Assembly (NCBI RefSeq): GCF_030690345.1
Contig: NZ_JAUYGV010000006.1
Location: 1,116,001-1,180,000, forward strand
Direction of reading: 5' to 3'
Origin: Rheinheimera sp.
GTDB taxonomy: Bacteria > Pseudomonadota > Gammaproteobacteria > Enterobacterales > Alteromonadaceae
Length of the DNA stretch: 64,000 bases
In this document: piece after piece, positions 39,117 through 47,789 of the stretch
Layout: the number at the start of each line of letters is the position of its first letter
Numbering within the stretch: the first letter of the stretch is position 1
Notes under the pieces: model-generated
Database searches by the model: none
What the model was told of the DNA's origin: nothing
What the model saw: the letters and a program-made list of their open reading frames with translations, nothing else
Program-made: the position numbers and the translations under genes

Positions 39117-39599
39117 ATGAAAAAAACGATACAACAACTGGCGCTGGTACTGGCCTGTAGCTTAGCAGTAACGGCGCAGGGTGCTACGGCACCGGATTTC
39201 ACGTTAAAAGCTTTGGACGGTAATAACCTGCGGCTGGCGGAGCAGCGCGGCGACATTATGCTGATTAACTTCTGGGCCAGCTGGTGCGGCCCTTGTATTC
39301 AGGAAATGCCGGCGCTGGATAAACTGGCACAAAAGTATCAGATGATGGGCGTGCAGGTATGGGGCGTTAACGTGGAAAACGACAGCTCAGCCGCCAAAGC
39401 CTATCTGAGTAAGGTGCAGGTGGCGTTTCCGATTTTGTTTGATATCGACAACAGCGTATCCAAAGACTACCGCGTTGAAGCGATGCCCACTACGGTGATC
39501 CTGGATAAGGACGGCAAGGTCCGCACTGTGCATCGCGGCTATAAGCCGGGTTATGAGAAGAAGTATGAAGATGATATTAAAACACTGCTGCGTGAATAG
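39117..39599 (+). CDS. TlpA-type periplasmic thioredoxin
   Basis: The 160-residue exported thioredoxin-fold protein has the CGPC active site at residues 57-60 (WASWCGPC), the cis-Pro segment AMPTTVILDKDG and a signal peptide (MKKTIQQLALVLACSLAVTAQG). TlpA/ResA proteins reduce disulphides outside the cytoplasm, often for cytochrome c maturation or copper insertion. Here the neighbours are multihaem proteins and a Cys-containing DUF4266 lipoprotein. The frame is open from 39096, but the ATG at 39117 has AGAGG upstream and gives a proper signal peptide. Confidence 0.88.
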   Translation: MKKTIQQLALVLACSLAVTAQGATAPDFTLKALDGNNLRLAEQRGDIMLINFWASWCGPCIQEMPALDKLAQKYQMMGVQVWGVNVENDSSAAKAYLSKVQVAFPILFDIDNSVSKDYRVEAMPTTVILDKDGKVRTVHRGYKPGYEKKYEDDIKTLLRE

Positions 39600-39603
39600 C
39601 GTC

Positions 39604-39843
39604 GTGAATAAGCCGGTATCGGCTTTTATGCGCCTGCTGTTACCGGCGGCATTAGTGTTGCTCAGTGGTTGCAGCAGTATTCAGCCTTGGGTAAAGCCCT
39701 ATGAGCGCGACAAATTGGCCGATCCAATTATGGCGTTTGGCCGCCATCCGGTAGCGCTGCAACATGTGGCCCATGTGCAGGACTCACGTGAAGCGGCTAA
39801 AGGTGCTAACGGCAGCGGGGGCGGTGGTTGTGGCTGTAATTAG
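39604..39843 (+). CDS. DUF4266 lipoprotein with Gly/Cys-rich C-terminus
   Basis: The small protein (about 79 residues from a GTG at 39604, or 71 from an ATG at 39628) has a lipobox with Cys23 (LLSGCSS) and the DUF4266 core (WVKPYERDKLADPIM). It ends GSGGGGCGCN. The terminal Cys-Gly-Cys is a likely metal or thiol site and could be a substrate of the TlpA thioredoxin encoded just upstream. DUF4266 genes usually accompany DUF3570 and TlpA genes, as here. The reading frame is open from 39553. It overlaps the DUF3570 gene by 14 bp. Confidence 0.75.
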   Translation: MNKPVSAFMRLLLPAALVLLSGCSSIQPWVKPYERDKLADPIMAFGRHPVALQHVAHVQDSREAAKGANGSGGGGCGCN

Positions 39844-40966
39844 AGTCATTGCCGCAGCCTTGTTGCTGCTAAGCGGCGCCCTGGTTCAGGCAGCGGTATT
39901 GCCCGAAGACAGGGCTGATCTGATGTACCACGGCTATCAGGGCGGCGGCGTGTCTATTGACGGCCCTGCTGTGATGCTGCGCAAAAAAGCCGGCCAGTCG
40001 GTGTCGTTATCAGCCTATTACTACATCGACACTGTCTCCGGTGCCTCCATCGACGTAGAAGCCACCGCCTCGGCCTACACCGAAACCCGGCATGAAAAGC
40101 GTTTGGGTGTCGATTATCTGGCCGGCAACAGCATTTTAAGTCTGAACTATGCGCAAAGTGATGAAGACGATTACAACGCTAAGTCGGTGTCATTCGGCAT
40201 CGCACACGATACTTTTGGTGGTATGACGACGCTGAGCCTTGAAGCCGGGCTGGGCGATGACACTGTGGGTCGCAACGGTGATGAAAGCTTCAGTGCCGAT
40301 GTAAAGCGGTTTAATTACAAGTTTGGCTGGACTCAGGTGCTGAGCAGCCGCTGGATAGCGGCGCTGAATATGCAGGTCGACTTAGACGAAGGCTTTTTAA
40401 ATAACCCCTATCGCAGTGTGCGCTATCGTGATGCCACTGAAGCCCTCGGCTATGGTTATCAACGTGAGGTGTATCCGGACACCCGTAACGGCTTTGCCGT
40501 GTCGTTGGTGAATAAAGTGTATCTGCCGTACCGCGCTGCACTAAGCCTGAACCTGCGGCATTACCAGGACAGCTGGGACATCCGCGCCTTTGATGCGGAA
40601 GTGGAATATGTGCATCCGCTGACAGATCAGTGGACGCTGGAGGCCAAACTGCGCTGGTACAGCCAGGGCCAGGCAGAGTTTTACCGTGATTTATTCGATT
40701 TTGCCAATCAGCAAAACTTTATGGCGCGCGATAAAGAGTTAAGCGAATTTGACAACCTGACCTTAGGCCTGGGCGCCGGTTACCGCCTGCCGGTGTGGGA
40801 TTTCTGGCCCGGGGCGAAGCCCGAGCTGAACCTGCAGTGGGATCATATTCGCTTTAACTATAAAAATTTCCGCAATGTCACCATCACTGACGCCGGCGCC
40901 GGGCTTGAACCCCTGTATAGCCTGGACGCCAATGTGTTGCGGGCGTTTTTCAGCATTTACTTTTAA
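39830..40966 (+). CDS. DUF3570 outer-membrane barrel protein
   Basis: The 378-residue protein has a signal peptide (VIRVIAAALLLLSGALVQA) and a long series of amphipathic strands ending FFSIYF, a barrel C-terminus. The sequence matches DUF3570 (YHGYQGGGVSIDGPAVMLRKK, SLSAYYYIDTVSGASIDVEATAS), a large predicted outer-membrane barrel. The frame opens earlier at 39764, but that part overlaps DUF4266 and lacks signal-peptide character. I take the GTG at 39830. It is consistently paired with DUF4266, suggesting the lipoprotein docks with or modifies the barrel. Confidence 0.8.
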   Translation: MAVIRVIAAALLLLSGALVQAAVLPEDRADLMYHGYQGGGVSIDGPAVMLRKKAGQSVSLSAYYYIDTVSGASIDVEATASAYTETRHEKRLGVDYLAGNSILSLNYAQSDEDDYNAKSVSFGIAHDTFGGMTTLSLEAGLGDDTVGRNGDESFSADVKRFNYKFGWTQVLSSRWIAALNMQVDLDEGFLNNPYRSVRYRDATEALGYGYQREVYPDTRNGFAVSLVNKVYLPYRAALSLNLRHYQDSWDIRAFDAEVEYVHPLTDQWTLEAKLRWYSQGQAEFYRDLFDFANQQNFMARDKELSEFDNLTLGLGAGYRLPVWDFWPGAKPELNLQWDHIRFNYKNFRNVTITDAGAGLEPLYSLDANVLRAFFSIYF

Positions 40967-40978
40967 CGGGACACACCA

Positions 40979-41488
40979 ATGAGAACGCTGATACTAAGTG
41001 GATTGTTATGCTTAAGCGCTTTAGCCAGTGCCGATACGGCACCGGTTAGCTCGCAGTTAGAGCAGTTGAAGCAGCAGGTGATCCAGTTAAACCGTGAACT
41101 GTTTTTGCTCGAAGAAGAACTGCTGTTTCCGCCGGAAACCCAGCTGGCGGTATTTTTGTCGCTCGACAGCGGCCAGTTTTTTCAAATTGACAGTGTAGAG
41201 CTGATCCTGAATGACAAACCGGTCGGTGCTTTTCTTTACACCACACAACAGCGTGAAGCCCTGCAACGCGGCGCTATTCAGCCGTTATATAAAGGCAATG
41301 TCAAAGCCGGTGAACATAATCTTACCGCGGTTTTTGTTGGCAAAGGCCCGGATAACCGCGATTACCGCCGTGCGGTAAATTACCGCTTTGCCAAAGCAGA
41401 CGATGCCGTGTTGCTGGAGCTGCAGGTGAAGGATCGCAGCAGCGACTATCAACCCGACTTTATTGTGCAGCCATGGTCCAACGACTGA
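40979..41488 (+). CDS. Periplasmic coiled-coil protein of the envelope-machine cluster
   Basis: The 169-residue protein has a signal peptide (MRTLILSGLLCLSALASA), a short coiled coil (VSSQLEQLKQQVIQLNRELFLLEEELLFP) and a beta-rich, Ig-like part (ETQLAVFLSLDSGQFFQIDSVELILNDKPVGAFLYT). No catalytic motif is seen. I do not recognise a named family. The 3' end overlaps the next TPR gene by 16 bp and it lies 12 bp after DUF3570, so it belongs to the same operon. A periplasmic scaffold role is an inference. Confidence 0.65.
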   Translation: MRTLILSGLLCLSALASADTAPVSSQLEQLKQQVIQLNRELFLLEEELLFPPETQLAVFLSLDSGQFFQIDSVELILNDKPVGAFLYTTQQREALQRGAIQPLYKGNVKAGEHNLTAVFVGKGPDNRDYRRAVNYRFAKADDAVLLELQVKDRSSDYQPDFIVQPWSND

Positions 41489-43356
41489 TTTGCCCGCTGT
41501 TGTATCTGCTGGCGCTGCACGCAACGCCGGCATTTGCGCAGGCGGCCATCAACGATAAGCAGCAGTTGCTCACAGAGAAACACTACCGCCAGGCGGCGTG
41601 GGCGTTTTATCAACAGCAACCGGCGCAAGCACTGGAAGCCTTGCAGTTGGCTCCTCAGCAGGATCAGCGCACTCAGTTGCTTGAAGCCGGGTTGTATCTG
41701 CAATTGCAGATGCCACAGCACGCCGCTGAGGTGCTGGCACGGCTGTTAGCCGCTGACAGTGAGGGCGACAACGCCCTGCCGGCGGCGCTGCGCAACATTG
41801 CCTTGTTGCAATTTGCCCGTTATCAGTTGGAGTCAGGGGATAAAGCCGCGGCGCGGCAATATTTAGCCCAAGTGAAGATTACCGCCGACGGTGCCTGGTT
41901 GGGCCAGCAGCAGTTGCTGAGCCAGCTGATCAGCTGGCCGGATATCGAGATACCGGCGCAACCGGATTTTGTCTCGTTGGCACAGCAGCCGGAAATGCCC
42001 TATATCATCAGTAATCAGGCGTTAGTGCTGGCCAAACAACAGCCGGAAATAGCATTGCAGTGGCTCAGCCGGTTGCAACAGCAGTTGGCGGTAGATGCGC
42101 CGCAAGGGTTCTGGCAACTGTTATTCAGTGGCCAGTGGCCGCTGCAGTCACAGCCGCAGGGTTTTGTTTACCCACAAGAAGAGCAGCAGGCGCTGGACGA
42201 CTATGTACAATTGACACAAGCACAGTTACTGATCGAACAGCAGGATCTGGCCGGTGCCGATCGCATTTTGGCTAACTTCGGCGCTGACAGTGTGCTCAGC
42301 AGCAGCGCCTTACAACTGTACAGCCATATTTTGACTGAGCAGCGGCATATTCCCGCCTTACTGGCCGTGTTACAGCAGCAAATTAAACAACAACCGTTCA
42401 GCCTCACCGCCTGGCAAGCTGCCACCCGTATTGGTGAGCAGTTGGAGCGCTCATTGCAGCCACGCGATGCCCTGGCCGCTTACCACTGGGCGCAGCAGTA
42501 CTACCAGCAACAAACGCAATTGATTAACCAACAAGCTACGCCGCTGCAGGTAAACCAACTGCAACAAGGCTTGTCGCAATGGCAAACACTGCAACTGAGC
42601 AATGACAATAACCTGCACCGCTTACAGCAGGATGCACTGGCGTTGCAACAGCAACTGAATGCGGCGCCACAGCGGCAACAGCGGCTGCTGCAGTTACAAG
42701 AGATAACCGCCTATAAACTGACGCAACAGCAGCAATTGCTGACGGGGCAGCTGCCGCTGTTAGTGGCCCGCAAGCAGCAACTGAGCCAGCGCTATACCCA
42801 ACTGCAGCAACAGATAAATGAGGCTGCCACAGCACCGATGGCATTAGCGTTGTGGCAGGGCGAGCCTTATCAGCAACTTAGCCGGTTGGAGCGCTCAGAG
42901 CAACGCTTGCAACAGCTGGAGCAAAGCGGCCAACCGACAGCGGCATACCGGCAACGCCTGCAACGGCTGCGCGGTTTGCTGCAATGGCAGTACAGCGACA
43001 GTACAGCGCAGCGGCGCTGGCAATTCCAACGGGCGCAGCAACAGTTAGCCACCCAGCTCAGTGCGTTGGAGCAGCAGTTGGCGGCTTTGCAACAACGCGG
43101 CGGTAAGGCGGCAAGGCTGCAGCAATTACAACAACGGTTGGCACAGTTAACGCAACAGCAGCAACAGCTTAATCTGGCGCTGTTAAGCCAGCAACAACAG
43201 CTGTTGGCGCAGTTAAATCAGCAGTTGCAGCAAATACGCCGGCAACAATTGGCGCAGTTAACGCAGTTACAACGGCACAATAAAGAATCCATGGCACGGG
43301 TAATGGAGCGGGTATTACTGATGGCTGATGCCAATGCTGACGGAGGCCAGCCATGA
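41473..43356 (+). CDS. Glutamine-rich periplasmic TPR/coiled-coil protein
   Basis: The 627-residue exported protein has a signal peptide (about 22 residues), N-terminal TPR-like helices (RQAAWAFYQQQPAQALEALQ, LLEAGLYLQLQMPQHAAEVLARLL) and a very glutamine-rich C-terminal half (about residues 350-610) with long predicted coiled coils. The composition suggests an elongated periplasmic rod. It overlaps both neighbours (16 bp upstream, 4 bp downstream). It resembles, in architecture only, the TPR proteins of the Agl-Glt and Nfs machines. The repeat-rich DNA makes antisense reading frames common here; they are not genes. Confidence 0.7.
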   Translation: MVQRLICPLLYLLALHATPAFAQAAINDKQQLLTEKHYRQAAWAFYQQQPAQALEALQLAPQQDQRTQLLEAGLYLQLQMPQHAAEVLARLLAADSEGDNALPAALRNIALLQFARYQLESGDKAAARQYLAQVKITADGAWLGQQQLLSQLISWPDIEIPAQPDFVSLAQQPEMPYIISNQALVLAKQQPEIALQWLSRLQQQLAVDAPQGFWQLLFSGQWPLQSQPQGFVYPQEEQQALDDYVQLTQAQLLIEQQDLAGADRILANFGADSVLSSSALQLYSHILTEQRHIPALLAVLQQQIKQQPFSLTAWQAATRIGEQLERSLQPRDALAAYHWAQQYYQQQTQLINQQATPLQVNQLQQGLSQWQTLQLSNDNNLHRLQQDALALQQQLNAAPQRQQRLLQLQEITAYKLTQQQQLLTGQLPLLVARKQQLSQRYTQLQQQINEAATAPMALALWQGEPYQQLSRLERSEQRLQQLEQSGQPTAAYRQRLQRLRGLLQWQYSDSTAQRRWQFQRAQQQLATQLSALEQQLAALQQRGGKAARLQQLQQRLAQLTQQQQQLNLALLSQQQQLLAQLNQQLQQIRRQQLAQLTQLQRHNKESMARVMERVLLMADANADGGQP

Positions 43357-46187
43357 AGCGCCGCGCACTGCAACCGCCACACAGCATGTTGCTACTGTGC
43401 TGCAGTGTGCTGCTGTTTGGTTGCAGCAACACCGATAGCGCAGCAAAACGGCAACGGCTGGCGGATTTACCGGCGTTTGACCGCAGCATTTTGCAGCAGG
43501 ATGTGGCGGTAACCGAACAACAGCTGGATAGTTTATATCAGCAAATTCTGGCGCTGCAGCCTGAGCCGCAAACGCGGCAAAAGATTTTATACCGCTTGTC
43601 GCAAATGCACACTAATCAGCTGGAGCGTTCAGAGCTACCACCGGACGCTGAGCAAGCGGCCTTGCAGCAACTGGTAAGCCGCTACCGGCAATTGCTGCAT
43701 GACTACCCGCAGGACCCGAACAACGAGCTGATCCGTTACCAACTGGCCCGCAGTTACGACTTGCTCGGCCAGCAGCAAGCGTGCCTCGAGCAGCTGAATA
43801 TATTGCTGCAGCACTATCCCGACTCCGTGTTTGCCGCTGAAGCCTGGTTTCGCAAGGCCGACATTCATTTCAGTCGTGGCGACTATGACGCGGCACTGCC
43901 GGCCTTTTTGGCGGTGCTAAACGGCTCTGATGCTGCATTGGCACAGCATGGCCGCTATATGGCCGGTTGGAGCTATTTTAAGCTGCAACAGTTTGAGCAA
44001 GCCGATGAGCAGTTTTTGCAGGTGCTGGATCAAAGCTACAGTGAATTGCTGCTAACCGAGCAGCAACAGCCACAGCAGAGCCTGCGCGAAGAAGTGCTGC
44101 GTACCTTAAGCATTTCGTTAAGCTATCAGCAGCAGGGCGAAAGCCTGCAGGCGTTATTAAAGCGCGTGCGCTATCAGCGTGGTGAGCGGCCACTGACGCT
44201 GCTGGCTGAGCTGTATCAGGGCCTGGCAGAGTTTTTGGCGTCGAAAGACTTAGTTGCCGCCAGCCTTGATACCTACCGGTTGTTTATCGCCGATTATCCG
44301 CAGAATCTGACTGCAGCCCGGTTTCAGCTGCATATTATTCAGCATTATTTAGCCCATGCCGATGCAGAGCAGGCATTGACTGCGCAGCAGCGTTATATCG
44401 GCTTATTTGGCCCGCAGTCTGAATTTTGGCGCCGCGCCGGACGCGAAGAGTTAGCAGAAGTGCAGCCGCAGTTGCTGCAGTATCTGGATTACTTTGCCCG
44501 TAAACAGTACGCCGCTGCCGGTGCCATGCCGGCAGATACCGCAGCGGCAGCCTTTGCGGCAGTGAGCGATTTATGGCTGCAAATGCTGGCCGTGCTGCAG
44601 GAGCCGTTGCTGCAGCAGGCCACAGCGCCAGGCTACTCCGTGGCCGATATCCGTTATTTGCTGGCAGAATCTTACGCCGGCGCAGCGATGACAGAGCAAG
44701 CGCTGACACTGTATACCGAACTGGGTTATGGCCCGGCGTTAACCGATGCCAGCTTGTTTACTGCACAAGATGCGGCTTATAAAGCCCTGCTGCTTAGCGA
44801 AGAGCTGGCCGGTTCCGACGAGGCCGGCGCGCTGCGGCTATGGCGGCAGCAAAGCGATTTTGTCGCAACGCACAGCAGCCATCCGGCGGCGCAGCAAGTG
44901 GCACTGCAACAGTTGCAGCAGCGCTACAGCGAGCAGGATTATTATGGCGTGTTAACCCACAGCAACAGCGTTATACAGTGGCCACAGGCCGCGCAAAGCC
45001 GCCCGGAGCTGGTACAGGAAGCACAGTTTTTACACAGCCAAAGCGAGCTGGCACTGCAACAATATGCGGCAGCAGAGCACAGCATCAGTATGTTATTAAC
45101 GCAGCAACTGGTTGAAACGCGACGCAGCTTGCTGACGGAGCAATTAGCTTCGGCGATTTATCAGCAGGCACAACAAGCGGATGCGCCGGTTGAGGCCGTA
45201 CAGGGCCATTTGCAGCGGCTGCTGACATTGCTACCGGACTCGGCGTATCACGAAGCGGCCGCCTATCAGCAAATCAGCTTGTTGCTTAGCGCTAAAAGCT
45301 GGGCCGCAGCCATACCATTGCTAAGCGCCTTTATTCAGCGTTATCCGCAAACAGAGCGCGGCATAGTCGCCAAAGCCCAATTGCTTGACAGTTATGAACA
45401 GTCAGAGCAATGGGACAAAGCGGCCGGCGAGCTGACTAAACTTGCTGCCACGACGACGGAGCCTGAGCAGCAGCGCGAAGCCTTGTATCTGGCAGCGCAG
45501 TATTACCAGCGCAGCGGTGATACTGTCAAAGCACTGGATAGCTGGCGCAGTTATGCCAACCGTTACCCGCAGCCGCATCTGTTGGCGCAAGAAGCGCGCT
45601 ATCAACTGGTACAGCTGTATCAAACACAGCAGGACCTGTACCGGCAAAATTTCTGGCGCGACAAAATCGCCGCTTTTGAGCAGCAATTTGCCGACGAAGG
45701 CAATGAACGCACGCAGCAACTGGCAGCACAGGCGCTGCTGGAGCTGGGCCGGCATGAAAGCGGCTTGTTTGCTGCGGTGCGGCTGGCGCATCCGCTGGCG
45801 CAAAGCCTGAAGAAAAAACGTTTACATATGGCTGATGCCATTAAACGCTATGAGCAAAGTATGCAGTACGGCATTGCCGGTTTACTCAGTGAAGCCCAGT
45901 TTCGCGTGGCTGAACTGTATCAGCAGATGGCCAAAGCGCTGCTCGATTCTGACCGCCCCAAGGGTTTAGACGAGCTGGCGTTGGAAGAATACGAGCTGCT
46001 GCTGGAAGAGCAGGCCTATCCGTTTGAAGAGCAGGCCATTGCCATTTATCAGCAGAACACCCGCTTAACCCAACAACAGCTATGGGATGACTGGATTAAG
46101 CAAAGCTTTACGCGGTTGGCGGTATTGTTGCCGGCCAAGTTTAATAAGACCGAAGCCTATGCCGGGGTAGCCGATGACGCGAATTAA
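43353..46187 (+). CDS. Large TPR lipoprotein
   Basis: The 944-residue protein starts with a lipoprotein signal (LLLCCSVLLFGC) and consists of many tetratricopeptide repeats, for example LARSYDLLGQQQACLEQLNILLQHYPDS and AEAWFRKADIHFSRGDYDAALPAFLAVL. It resembles GltD/GltE-type or BamD-type TPR scaffolds at the level of architecture. It should lie in the periplasm, attached to the inner leaflet of the outer membrane. It overlaps the previous gene by 4 bp and the next TPR lipoprotein by 14 bp. Confidence 0.75.
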   Translation: MKRRALQPPHSMLLLCCSVLLFGCSNTDSAAKRQRLADLPAFDRSILQQDVAVTEQQLDSLYQQILALQPEPQTRQKILYRLSQMHTNQLERSELPPDAEQAALQQLVSRYRQLLHDYPQDPNNELIRYQLARSYDLLGQQQACLEQLNILLQHYPDSVFAAEAWFRKADIHFSRGDYDAALPAFLAVLNGSDAALAQHGRYMAGWSYFKLQQFEQADEQFLQVLDQSYSELLLTEQQQPQQSLREEVLRTLSISLSYQQQGESLQALLKRVRYQRGERPLTLLAELYQGLAEFLASKDLVAASLDTYRLFIADYPQNLTAARFQLHIIQHYLAHADAEQALTAQQRYIGLFGPQSEFWRRAGREELAEVQPQLLQYLDYFARKQYAAAGAMPADTAAAAFAAVSDLWLQMLAVLQEPLLQQATAPGYSVADIRYLLAESYAGAAMTEQALTLYTELGYGPALTDASLFTAQDAAYKALLLSEELAGSDEAGALRLWRQQSDFVATHSSHPAAQQVALQQLQQRYSEQDYYGVLTHSNSVIQWPQAAQSRPELVQEAQFLHSQSELALQQYAAAEHSISMLLTQQLVETRRSLLTEQLASAIYQQAQQADAPVEAVQGHLQRLLTLLPDSAYHEAAAYQQISLLLSAKSWAAAIPLLSAFIQRYPQTERGIVAKAQLLDSYEQSEQWDKAAGELTKLAATTTEPEQQREALYLAAQYYQRSGDTVKALDSWRSYANRYPQPHLLAQEARYQLVQLYQTQQDLYRQNFWRDKIAAFEQQFADEGNERTQQLAAQALLELGRHESGLFAAVRLAHPLAQSLKKKRLHMADAIKRYEQSMQYGIAGLLSEAQFRVAELYQQMAKALLDSDRPKGLDELALEEYELLLEEQAYPFEEQAIAIYQQNTRLTQQQLWDDWIKQSFTRLAVLLPAKFNKTEAYAGVADDAN

Positions 46188-46821
46188 GTTCAGCTTGGCG
46201 GTGGTAGTGTTGTGGCTTAGCGGTTGCAGCTTGCCAACTGTGCCGCCAACACCGGTACTGCAGCCGGCAGCTCAGCAGGCAACCGGCGAGGCGCAAATAC
46301 CGCAGCAGCCGGTATTAAGTGCGGCGCAGCAACAGCAGTTTGAGCAGGCAAAACAGCAGCTCAGTAGCGGTGAATTCGCGGCGGCTACTGCCATATTGCA
46401 ACCGTTAGCGGTGCAGTTGCCCAAGCTGCCGGGCATTCGCTATAACCTGGCGCTCAGCCAATGGCAGGGCGGTGATATCGCTGCAGCACAGCATAGCTTA
46501 ACGCAGTTGCTGGCCGGCGCACCGCAGTACAGCGATGGGCATAATTTATCCGGTGTCTTAGCCCGACAGCAGGGCAATTTTCGCCAGGCTGAGCGCCATT
46601 TTCAGCGCGCTTTACAAGCGGACGCTAAGTACGCCGTCGCGCATAAAAATCTCGCTTTTTTGTACGAGCTGTACTTAGGTGAGCCATTGCAGGCGCATTA
46701 TCATTATCAGCAATACTATGCCTTGACGCAGGACGACCAGGCCAAAATGTGGCTGGCATTGCTGGAGCAGGAACTGGATCAGTTGCCGGCGCAGGCAGCG
46801 AAGGAGCCGGATGATGAATAA
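46174..46821 (+). CDS. Small TPR lipoprotein
   Basis: The 215-residue protein has a lipobox (LWLSGC), a proline/glutamine-rich linker and about three TPR units (FEQAKQQLSSGEFAAATAIL, RYNLALSQWQGGDIAAAQHSL, LSGVLARQQGNFRQAERHFQRAL). Its size and layout fit the GltE-type TPR lipoprotein of gliding clusters, though this is inferred. It is the third TPR protein in a row and overlaps the genes on both sides (14 bp and 11 bp). Confidence 0.72.
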   Translation: MTRIKFSLAVVVLWLSGCSLPTVPPTPVLQPAAQQATGEAQIPQQPVLSAAQQQQFEQAKQQLSSGEFAAATAILQPLAVQLPKLPGIRYNLALSQWQGGDIAAAQHSLTQLLAGAPQYSDGHNLSGVLARQQGNFRQAERHFQRALQADAKYAVAHKNLAFLYELYLGEPLQAHYHYQQYYALTQDDQAKMWLALLEQELDQLPAQAAKEPDDE

Positions 46822-47116
46822 ACCGTTATTAGTGTCAGCTTTGTTACTGCTCAGCAGCGGATTGTGCGCGCAGCAGCGGGAACAAACCGTGCAACTGGAG
46901 AGCACCATCAGCGGCAATCAGGAGCAGCCGAAAACCATTTATGTGCTGCCATGGCAAAGCCCGGTCAGCCTGATCCGCATTCCGGGCCAGCCGTTACAGC
47001 TGCAAACCCCGACAGTGTCGCCACTGGATCGCAGTCAGTTTTTACGTTTTATCGCGGTGCAGCAAAGCACCACGACGTTACCAATAACACAATCAGTTAA
47101 CTCAAAAGAGCAATAA
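46811..47116 (+). CDS. Small secreted protein of unknown function
   Basis: The 101-residue protein has a clean signal peptide (MMNKPLLVSALLLLSSGLCA) and a mature part of about 80 residues without cysteines, containing KTIYVLPWQSPVSLIRIPGQPL. I do not recognise the family. It overlaps the preceding TPR lipoprotein by 11 bp and lies 13 bp before the ExbB gene. Its persistence in a tightly packed operon suggests it is a real structural or adaptor component. Confidence 0.65.
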   Translation: MMNKPLLVSALLLLSSGLCAQQREQTVQLESTISGNQEQPKTIYVLPWQSPVSLIRIPGQPLQLQTPTVSPLDRSQFLRFIAVQQSTTTLPITQSVNSKEQ

Positions 47117-47129
47117 GAGGATGTTTTTC

Positions 47130-47789
47130 ATGGACTTTTTAAACGGCATAGTTCGGTTTTTACAGGAAGGCGGTGTGTTTATTTACCCCATCGCGTTTAT
47201 CCTGGTGCTTGGCATAGTGATTGCCGTTGAACGCTGGTGGTTTTTACGCAGCGTGTATGGGGTAAACCAACGCGCCATGGCGCAGGTGCACAGCGCAGTG
47301 GGCCAGGCCGACACGGCGCGTATTCTGCAGCTGGCGGCCAATAGTGCCGCGCCGTTACTGACGATGTTGGCCAGCGGCGTAAACCGGCTGCGTTCGTCGT
47401 CACGGCGTGAAGATATGGAATATGCCATGGAAGAAGTGGTGCTGGAATACAGCCTGCGGCTGCAAAAACGTACGCCGTTTTTAGCCACTTTAGCTAACGT
47501 GGCGACTTTGCTCGGCTTGCTGGGCACTATTATGGGCCTGATTGCGGCGTTCTCGGCAGTAGCCAACGCCGACCCGTCGGAAAAAGCCAGCTTGCTGTCA
47601 TCAAGTATTTCGGTCGCGATGAACACCACCGCCTTTGGTTTGATCACCGCTATTCCGCTGGTCTTTGTTCATGCCTTACTGCAGGGTAAAACGGCCAGTA
47701 TTATTGATACCATGGAAATGGTCGGCATTAAGCTGATGAACAGTATTGCCAAACAAACTGATGGTGGCGCGGATGATAAAAAGGCGTAA
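47130..47789 (+). CDS. ExbB/TolQ/AglR-type proton channel protein
   Basis: The 219-residue inner-membrane protein has three predicted membrane helices (FIYPIAFILVLGIVIAVERW; FLATLANVATLLGLLGTIMGLIAAF; MNTTAFGLITAIPLVFVHALL), the ExbB/TolQ/MotA topology. The conserved TM3 Thr and TM2 Gly-rich segments are present. It would form the pentameric stator around two ExbD copies. The frame opens at 47121, but AGAGG at 47116-47120 suits the ATG at 47130. It overlaps the first ExbD gene by 17 bp. Confidence 0.88.
   Translation: MDFLNGIVRFLQEGGVFIYPIAFILVLGIVIAVERWWFLRSVYGVNQRAMAQVHSAVGQADTARILQLAANSAAPLLTMLASGVNRLRSSSRREDMEYAMEEVVLEYSLRLQKRTPFLATLANVATLLGLLGTIMGLIAAFSAVANADPSEKASLLSSSISVAMNTTAFGLITAIPLVFVHALLQGKTASIIDTMEMVGIKLMNSIAKQTDGGADDKKA

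Noticed and set aside
43635-45841. Several minus-strand and alternative-frame reading frames in the TPR genes
   Set aside because: They are shadows of repetitive, CAG-rich TPR coding sequence, with Ala/Arg/Cys-rich composition and no start signals.
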